Part shown: positions 28,308-37,200 of the stretch, piece by piece
How positions within the stretch are numbered: position 1 is the first letter of the stretch
How the letters are laid out: each line of letters begins with the position of its first letter
Source: Alphaproteobacteria bacterium UBA6038
Lineage (GTDB): Bacteria > Pseudomonadota > Alphaproteobacteria > Micropepsales > Micropepsaceae
Reading direction: 5' to 3'
Length of the DNA stretch: 55,591 bases
Assembly: GCA_002429315.1 (NCBI GenBank)
Contig: DIZC01000041.1
Location: forward strand, 1 to 55,591
The notes under the pieces: model-generated
What the model was told of the DNA's origin: nothing
Seen by the model: only the letters and a program-made list of their open reading frames with translations
Databases searched by the model: none
Position numbers and translations under genes: made by a program

Positions 28308-29411
28308 GTGGGTGCGACGGCGACTTCTTGGGGCAGCTCCGTCCCCTCAGCTTCAATTCTTCTTTCGATAAAACCGGCACCAGCCATTTGGGCTTATCGT
28401 GCCGTCTACCAAAATGCAGGACGACGGGGACTTGAACAGCGAGCCACCGTGCCGTACTGCGAACCGAGCCGATTGCGCGCCTCGCTGGAATTGGGCGTGA
28501 CAGCCGGCGCCATGGTGCTCGGCTGGGTGCTCATGTGGCTGTCGCTTGGGATCAGCTATTCACTCACCCTCCTTCTTGCGGTGCCCACCACCGGGTTTCT
28601 GGTGCGCCTGTTCCTGATCCAGCATGATTGCGGTCACGGCTCTTTCTTCCGGCGGCGGCTTGTCAACGATTGGGTCGGCCGCGCGCTGGGTGTGCTCACG
28701 CTCACGCCCTACGATTACTGGAAACGCAATCACGCGATCCATCACGCAACGTCCGGCAATCTCGACCGCCGCGGGGTTGGAGACATAGACACCCTGACCG
28801 TTGAAGAATATCGGGCGCGCTCGTGGCTGGGCCGGTTGGGATATCGCCTTTATCGCCATCCTTTCGTGATGTTTGGAGTCGGTCCGGCCTATATGTTTTT
28901 TCTGCAGCACCGGCTCCCGGTCGGGCAAATGCGCGCGAAATGGCTGCCATGGATGAGCGCGATCGGAACGAATGTGGCGATCGCGCTGCTGGTCTCCGCC
29001 GCCATCTGGCTTGTAGGATTGGGGCCGTTCCTCAAGGTGCATTTGCCCGTCACGCTGCTTGCTGCGTCCATGGGCGTCTGGTTGTTCTACGTGCAGCACC
29101 AGTTCGAAACGGTGGAATGGAAGCGCAATGGCGACTGGACGTTGCATGAGGCGGCGCTGAAGGGGAGCTCGCATTATGATCTTCCGGGCGTGCTCAGATG
29201 GTTTACCGCGAACATTGGCGTGCACCATGTCCATCATCTGTGCAGCCGGATTCCGTATTATCGATTGCGCCAGGTGCTGCGCGATTATCCGCACCTTCGC
29301 CATGTCGGACGCGTGACGCTTCTTGAGAGCGTCCGGAGCGTTCGCTTCGTGCTTTGGGACGAGTTGAGACAAAAGCTCATCTCGTTTCGCGAAGCTGAGG
29401 ACCTGCGTTAA
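28308..29411 (+). CDS. Membrane fatty acid desaturase
   Basis: Up to 367 residues. The di-iron histidine boxes of acyl-lipid/acyl-CoA desaturases are all present: HDCGHGS, HAIHHATSG and GVHHVHHL, between four membrane segments. It probably inserts a double bond in membrane fatty acids. The start is uncertain: GTG 28308 gives the full open frame, but the first 45 residues are low-complexity and a GTG near 28448 is another candidate. Lies 38 bp after the channel gene on the same strand. Confidence 0.88.
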   Translation: MGATATSWGSSVPSASILLSIKPAPAIWAYRAVYQNAGRRGLEQRATVPYCEPSRLRASLELGVTAGAMVLGWVLMWLSLGISYSLTLLLAVPTTGFLVRLFLIQHDCGHGSFFRRRLVNDWVGRALGVLTLTPYDYWKRNHAIHHATSGNLDRRGVGDIDTLTVEEYRARSWLGRLGYRLYRHPFVMFGVGPAYMFFLQHRLPVGQMRAKWLPWMSAIGTNVAIALLVSAAIWLVGLGPFLKVHLPVTLLAASMGVWLFYVQHQFETVEWKRNGDWTLHEAALKGSSHYDLPGVLRWFTANIGVHHVHHLCSRIPYYRLRQVLRDYPHLRHVGRVTLLESVRSVRFVLWDELRQKLISFREAEDLR

Positions 29412-29487
29412 CTGTCACGTGGGGCCAAGAAGCTCATGGGCAAGTCGTTGAACCTTGCTTGCGAATTCATCCGGGAGAACGCACCCC

Positions 29488-30650
29488 ATGCCGCACTCGA
29501 TGTTTGAGCTTCCGCAGACATTTCGCCGATCGGCGCGCGGCCTTGTGACTGCGGCTGTCATCGCCGCCGGTTCGGGAATAATATCGGCCTCCGCAGCCGA
29601 TCTCGACAAGGTCCTGGCGAATGCCATGGCGGGCACCAAGGTGCCGGCACTCGGCATGCTGGTGATGCAGGGCGGCAGGATTGCGGAAATTGCGGTGCAC
29701 GGCGTGCGGCGGGTTGATGGTCACGATCTGGTGCGGCCTGGGGATGTGTGGCTGATCGGCTCCGACGCCAAGCCGATGACCGCCGCGCTCATTGCCAAGC
29801 TCGTCGACCGTGGCGTGCTTTCGTGGGATGCGCCGCTCTCCAAAATGCTGCCAGGCTTGGCCGAAAAAATGCGGCCCGAGTATCGCGGCGTCACGCTTGT
29901 TCAGCTGTTGTCGCATCGATCCGGTTTGCCGCACGACTACCACGACATCGTGTACTTCAACACGTTCTACACCGAAGACGGTCAGTGCAGCAGCAGCGCC
30001 CTGACTATATCGCGCACGCCCTGACCGATAAGCCCATCGCTCCGCCGGGTACGAAATTCAGCTACAGCAATTCCGGGTTCGTCATCGCCGCCGTCATTGC
30101 GGAACACAAGATGGGCGTCCCATATGAAGAACTGATGCGGCGCGAAATCTTCGGTCCGCTGGGCATGAAGAGCGCTGGTTTCGGCATGACGCCTCCGGGC
30201 CAGCCGCAGGGGCACCATGCCGGCAAGGTGGCGACGCTCAAGGATGCCAATCCGGCGATGTTTGCGCCCGCCGGCAACATCCATATTAACCTGCGCGACT
30301 GGGCTGCGTTTTGCCTCGATCAGATGGCTGGCTATCACGGCTATGGCCGGCTACTGAAGCCCGTAGCCTATCGCATGATGGAGACGCGCCTGCCTGGCGT
30401 TGAGACTGGGTTGTCGTGGGGTGTGGAGCAAACGGCACTCGGACGCAAAGGTCCGATGTTGATGCATGCGGGATCAGACGGGAACTGGATGGCGCTGGTG
30501 CTTTTGTTTCCCGAAACCCAGAACGGGGTCCTGGCAGTCGCAAACGCGGGAGACGATATGGGCGGCGAGAAGGCCACCAAAGCCGTTCTGAAAGCCATGC
30601 TCCCGGAATTAGCGCCACCCGCAGCTTCCTCAGCTAAGATCGCGCACTGA
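29488..30650 (+). pseudogene. Beta-lactamase-family serine hydrolase with one frameshift
   Basis: Class C/esterase-type hydrolase with a signal peptide (RSARGLVTAAVIAAGSGIISASA) so probably periplasmic. SxxK is Ser92-Asp-Ala-Lys95 in IGSDAKPMTAAL, the Tyr motif is FSYSNSGFV, and a C-terminal HAG box (MHAGSDGNW) stands for KTG. The reading frame breaks at about 29983..29988 in the segment TEDGQ / QQQRPDYIAHAL; restoring one base joins the two halves into about 387 residues. GGGAGA precedes the ATG at 29488. Either an authentic recent mutation or an assembly error near the CAG repeat. Confidence 0.82.
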
Positions 30651-31238
30651 AGAAAGCATCGCGAAATCGCGCCCGTTTCAACAAGGGGTCGAGGACCATA
30701 GGGACCGGATTAATCCAAACTCGTGCCAGTTGCAGCGCGAGTGTAAAACCGGTGAAGTCCACTATCGGCCGCGTGCTAGCCTCACAGCCGTTAGATATTG
30801 TCGATAGTGTCCTGCGTACTCGCAATAGGCGCTCTCGTCCGCGTCCTGAAAACGGCCCCAGCGGCTGACGTTGGACCCCGGCGAATCGCCGTTACGCTGC
30901 CGGGGTTACACGTTTGAGGAGCGCGGCTAGATGCGGACATCTGGTGGCGCTAGTCGGCGAGCGGCCATGAGTACCATACCGAATGGAGTCGGCATTCTTT
31001 GCTCTAGGCGACGGAAAAGCGTATTATCAAACGTCAACGACCGAGAATACGCAGGATCGAACTCGCCGGAGCGCGACCGCAGACCAAAGCTGAGTTCCGC
31101 GAGCCGTAAACATACGCGCAGACGGCGGCCGCAGAGCGCTGCTCGAATACACGATGTCAGTTCATTAGCCGATAGCATCACGCAGCGTGTCGATTGCGAG
31201 CGTGCAACTCGTTTTCCAACAGAGCGCTCGGATTAAAC
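30651..31238. other. 588-bp region upstream of ndvB without a supported gene
   Basis: Open frames here are short and inconsistent with coding. An 8-bp perfect inverted repeat (ACCCCGGC / GCCGGGGT) at 30875..30906 with a 16-nt loop could form a hairpin but is not followed by T residues. The ndvB promoter must be in the right part. A partial match to the repeat motif at 25851 (GATAGTGT) occurs near 30803, too weak to call. Confidence 0.4.
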
Positions 31239-34200
31239 ATGTCGTTGCTCCGAAACCTTCTGCGCCGGCGGGTTAGCCCCGTCATCCCCGAACCGCCCAT
31301 TCGAGCCGAATTATTCAGTGTTGAACGCCTTGAACAACATGCGGAAAGCCTGGCGGTCGCCCAGCGTGTCGCGCCGAGACTAAGAAGGGGCCGTCCCCTC
31401 ACCCCACGCCTTTACGACAACACGAACGTCCTCACCGAAGCGCATCGCACAATCGTGCGGGCCACCGCCGCGCAACAGGCGATCACCCCGGCGGCGGAGT
31501 GGCTGCTCGATAATTTTCATGTTGTGGATGAGCAGATTCGCGAGATCAAGAATGATCTGCCGCCGGGCTTCTATCGCTTGTTGCCGAAATTGCTGGACGG
31601 ACCGCTGCAAGGCTACCCCCGCGTCTTTGGTATCGCGTGGGCCCTGGTTGCGCACACCGATAGCGCCTTCGATATCGAGAAGCTGACGCGGTTCGTGGAG
31701 GCCTATCAGGGTGTGGCGCCGCTAACCATTGGCGAGTTATGGGCCCTCGCGATCACTTTACGAATTACGCTCGTAGAAAATCTCCGCCGTCTCGCGGAAG
31801 CAATTGTGGCACGCCTTTCAGCGAGTCGGGTGGCCGATGCGCTGGCAGATCGGTTTTTAGCCACCGCGCAAGAACCTGCCGCGGCCCTTGTGCACAGTCT
31901 CGATCAGGTCCCGTGGTCGACTGCATTCGCGGTTCAGCTCGTGCAACGTCTGCGGGACCGCGATCCTGACACGACGCCGGCGCTGCGTTGGCTGAACGAA
32001 AAACTGAGTGCGGAAGGAATCGCGACAGACCAGATCGTTCGCGAGGAAGTTCAACGGCAGAGCGCAATGAACGTGACCGTTCGGAACGTGATTACGAGCA
32101 TGCGCTTCTTATCAATGATCAACTGGGCGGAGTTCTTCGAAAGCGTCAGCCCGGTCGATGCTGTTCTGCGCGCCGCCAGTGACTTCGGTTCGATGGATTT
32201 TGCCACGCGCGATCTCTATCGCCGGGCAATCGAGCAACTGGCGCGTCAATCAGGTCGTGAAGAAATCGATGTCACGGCTCAGGTGATCGCTGCCGCCAAC
32301 CGTGCCGTCGTCACAACAAGCGAAGGTGATCGTTCGTCGGCCCGCGAACGGGACCCTGGATATTACCTCATCGGGAACGGGCGGAGAGAACTCGAACAAA
32401 GATTGAGCTGCCGGGTCCCACTCCGCACAAGACTGCTCCGCGTGAGTGGCGACGCTGGGGTGATGAGCTACGTGAGCATGATCGGGATCGTGACGGCGAT
32501 CATTCTGGGTTTTGCTTTGCTCGGGATAGCGAATGCCGGGGTCCACGGTGCGATGCTCATTGTGCTGGCGATCGTCGGCTTGGTGCCCGCCTCCGATGTC
32601 GCCGTCGCTTTGGCGAATCGAGCTATCACCAGCGCAGTCGGGGCTACACTGCTGCCCGGACTGGAGTTTCCGGAAGGCATTCCCTCGGACCTGCGCACCA
32701 TAGTCGTCGTACCGACGATGTTGGCAAGTCTTCCTGAAATCCTCAGCCAGGTCGAGCGGCTGGAGGTTCATTATCTCTCCAATTCCGACGAGAACCTCTT
32801 CTATGCGCTATTGTCGGACTGGCGCGATAGCACGACGGAGCGTGATCCACTCGACGAGACACTTCTCGTCGAAGCGGCAGCGGGCATCAGAATGCTAAAT
32901 GCTCGCCATCCCAAGGCGGATGGCGGTCAGCGTTTTTTCCTGCTTCATCGACGACGTCTCTGGAATGCCGGTGAAGGAAAATGGATCGGTTGGGAACGCA
33001 AGCGTGGGAAGCTGCACGAGCTGAACGGCCTGCTTCGCGGCGCAACTGACACTACCTTTGTGCCAATTGACGGCAATGCACCCGCATTGCCAGCTGGAAT
33101 CCGCTGTGTAATCACACTCGATGCAGACACGCGTCTGCCGATCGGTGCGGCACGCCGGCTGGTCGGCAAGATGGCACATCCGCTTAATCGTCCATTCTTC
33201 AATCTGGATACCGGTTTGGTCGAGCGGGGACATGGTATCCTTCAGCCACGTGTGACGCCGTCTCTGCCCATCGGCGACGGGGGATCGCTTTATCAACGCG
33301 TTTTTTCTGGTCCCGACGGGATCGACCCTTATGCGCTCGCGGTCTCAGACGTCTATCAGGATCTTTTCGAGGAGGGCTCCTACTCCGGCAAGGGGATCTA
33401 TGAAATAGATGCTTTCGAGGCCGCGCTGCAGGGACAGATCCCCGAAAACGCGGTTCTAAGCCACGATTTGCTGGAAGGCATTTTTGCCCGCGCGGGTCTG
33501 GCCTCCGATATTGAAGTCGTTGAGGAATTTCCTTCGCGGTACAGCGTGGCCGCCGCTCGCCAGCATCGCTGGGTGCGTGGCGACTGGCAGCTGCTGCCGT
33601 GGATTTTCGGCTTCGGTCTCAACGCCCGCAATGGCGTCACGAAGACGACACTTCCACTGATGGGGCGCTGGAAGCTGCTCGACAACCTGCGCCGCTCGCT
33701 CTCTGCGCCGGCTGCTCTTCTGGCTCTTCTGATCGGGTGGCTGCAGCCGATGCGTTCAGCCGGAACATGGTCAGTTTTCATTCTCCTGACGATTGCGCTG
33801 CCGCCGCTCATGCCTGCATTTGCCCAACTCGTGCCGCGCCGCTCCACTTCGCTACGCAATCAATTGCGTGCATTGCGCCGCGATTTCGAATTGGGATTTC
33901 TGCAAAGCGCATTCCTGATCACGTTCCTCGCTCACCAGGCCTGGCTGATGATTGATGCGGTGGGCCGCACGCTTTGTCGCCTGCTGATTTCTCGCCGGCG
34001 GCTTCTGGAATGGGTCACCGCGGCACAGACCAACGACGACACGCAATTCGACCCGCGCGGACTTGCGGCGCAGATCACCGCCAGCCTTGGCTTTGCCGCG
34101 ATTGTCGGCGTTGGCCTCTATTTCTATGGCCAGAATGCATGGCCAATCGCGGCCCCTTTCGGGGCTCTGTGGGTGTTGTCGCCGCTTGCGGCACGATGGG

Positions 34201-37200
34201 CAAGCCTACCGCCACCCGTCGCCGGTCATCTGGTGATTGTACCTGAGGATGTCCGGGCATTGCGGCTGATTGCGCGCCGCACCTGGTTGTTCTTCGAGAA
34301 ATTCGTAACGGCGGAAGACAACATGCTTCCGCCTGACAATTTTCAGGAAGCTCCCAAGCCGGTGATCGCTCACAGGACATCACCCACAAACATTGGCTTG
34401 TATCTTCTGTCCGTGGTCGCAGCGCGTGATTTCGGCTGGCTGGGAACTCTCGACATGCTGGAGCGCATCGAGGCGACTGTCGAGACGATGGACCGAATGG
34501 AGCGCTTTCGCGGTCATTTCTACAATTGGTACGAGACGCGCGATTTGCACGCGCTGGAGCCGAAATATGTCTCATCCGTAGATAGTGGCAACCTCGGCGG
34601 ACATTTGATCGCATTGGTCAATGCCTGTCGCGAGATAATTGCCGGACCAGTCGGAAATCCGAAGTGGACGAAGGGAATCGAAGACAATCTGTCGCTCGTG
34701 CGAGAATCGGCGCGGTCGACCTCGGATGGTAACTCAGCTGAGCCGGCGTGTGGAGCTCTCGAAACCGCCATTGAAGCGTTCGCCGATGCGCTTCACGAGG
34801 CACCATCGCGGCCATCCGACGTCGGTGGCCGGCTCGATGAGCTGGCGCAAAAGGCTGAAACACTGACCGAATGCGCGCACGTCTGGCCCCAGGCGCGTAG
34901 CGACGCCGTCAGGGGCCAAGTCACTATCTGGACTGAGGCGCTCCGCTCATCGATCGTTGCTCACGCGAGAGATGTTGCGTCCTTCATGCCGTGGGCAAAG
35001 CTGATCGCCAGCGACGACGTGCCTGTCGAAATCATAACGCTGCTCGATACTGTCCATACACTCCAGACGCTTCCAAAATCCTGCCATGCGGCATTGAAGA
35101 TCGTGCGCAATCTTTGTGTTCAGGGTGAAGCCAATGAGAGCCTTGCGAGACTGGGCGATGCGCTCGAAAAATCTATTACCGCCGCGGAGTCCGCCCGCAG
35201 TCGTTTCGGGAAGCTCGCAGATGGCCTGAAATCCCTATTCGACGCGATGGAGTTTGGCTTCTTGTTCGATCCCGAGCGTCAGTTGCTGTCCATCGGTTAT
35301 CGCAGCGCGGAAGGAAATCTGGATTCCAACTATTACGATTTGCTTGCTTCGGAAGCGCGGCTTGCGAGTTTTATCGCCATTGCGAAAGGCGATATTCCCG
35401 CCAAGCACTGGTTCCATCTGGGACGCACTCTCACTCCGGTCCATAGGGGGTCAGCCCTGATCTCCTGGTCCGGATCGATGTTCGAATATCTCATGCCCTC
35501 GCTCGTCATGCGGGCGCCCGCCGGCAGCCTCCTGGAACAGAGCAATCGCTTAATCGTTCGCCGGCAGCAGGAGTATGGCGACGGGCTGGACGTGCCGTGG
35601 GGCATGTCGGAATCCGAATACAACGCGCGTGACATCGAGCAGACCTATCAATATTCCAGCTTCGGCGTACCCGATCTCGGCTACAAACGTGGACTCGTAG
35701 AAAGCATCGTCGTTGCGCCCTATGCGAGCGGACTGGCATCCATGATCGCGCCGGCCGCAGTCGTGGAAAACTACGACAGAATGACTGATTTGGGGGCGCT
35801 CGGTGCCTACGGCTGGTACGAGTCGATCGATTTCACCCGCACACGACTTCCTGAAGGCGCGAGATTTGCGGTCGTGCGCGCCTACATGGCCCATCATCAG
35901 GCTATGACCATCGTTGGCATTGCCAACGCGCTGAATGACGGTCAGATGCGCGCGCGCTTTCATGCCGAGCCGATCGTGCAGGCTACGGAGCTCTTGTTGC
36001 AGGAGCGCATGCCGAACGACATCGCGCTTGTACGCCCGCCGCCGGAACACGCGACAGCGGCTTCGCAGATCGAAAACCTGAATCCGGAAATCCGGCGCCG
36101 CTACACGACGGCGCATTCCCGAATTCCCCGCACGCACCTTCTGTCGAACGGGCGCTATTCGACGATGGTCACTGCCGCGGGATCGGGATACAGCCGCTGG
36201 CGCGATATCGCTATTACCCGTTGGCGTGAGGATGTCACCTGCGACGGGTGGGGTTCCTATATCTTCCTGCGTGATGTGCGTAGCGGCGAAACCTGGTCAG
36301 CAGGGTATCAGCCAAGCACGGCGGAGCCGGACAGTTACGAGGTCATATTCGCCGAGGACCGGGCTGAAATTACGCGCAAGGACGATACGATCACAGCCAC
36401 TTTGGAAATCACCGTCTCGCCGGAACACGACACCGAAGTACGACGTGTTTCGATCTCCAACCACGGCAGCCGTGCTCGCGAAATTGAAGTGACGTCGTAT
36501 GCAGAGCTTGCGCTGGCGCGACAGGCGGACGACGTGGCACATCCGGCTTTTTCAAAACTGTTCGTGGAAACCGAGTTTGTGGCTGAGTTGGGTGCCGTTC
36601 TGGCGACCCGCCGCCAGCGTTCGTCTGGCGACCCGCAGGTGTGGGCTGCACATTTGGCTGTGGTGGAGGGAGAAGCTTCTGGCGAGGTGCAGTTCGAGAC
36701 CGATCGATCCCGGTTTCTTGGTCGGGGGCAAACCATTCGTTCGGCCGCCGCGATGACGGAGGGATGGCCACTGTCCAATACATCTGGTCCGGTACTCGAT
36801 CCGATCTTCAGCCTTCGCCGGCGCGTAACGATTCCGCGTGGAAGCACTGTGCGGATTGCGTTCTGGACCATCGCGGCAGCATCGCGCGATGACGTGATAG
36901 ATCTCGCCGACAAGCATCACGACGCAATGGCGTTCGAGAGAGCAAGTACCCTTGCCTGGACACAGGCACAGATGCAGCTTCACCATTTGGGAATCGATAC
37001 GGACGAGGCGCACCTGTTTCAGCGCCTCGCCAACCACCTCCTTTATTCCGACGCGACCTTGCGACCCGCTGCGGATGACTTGAAACGTGGCGTGCGGAGG
37101 GCCTCGACGCTGTGGCCTCAAGGAATCTCCGGCGATCTGCCCATCGTCCTGGTCCGCGTCGCAGAGCCAGAAGAGCTGGAACTCGTACGTCAGCTGCTGC

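Noticed and set aside
30875..30906. GC-rich hairpin as an intrinsic terminator
   Set aside because: The stem is not followed by a T-run and lies over 200 bp from the preceding stop, so it was not called a terminator.
30651..31238. Several short frames between the hydrolase and ndvB
   Set aside because: Composition is not protein-like and no frame has a good start site; treated as noncoding.
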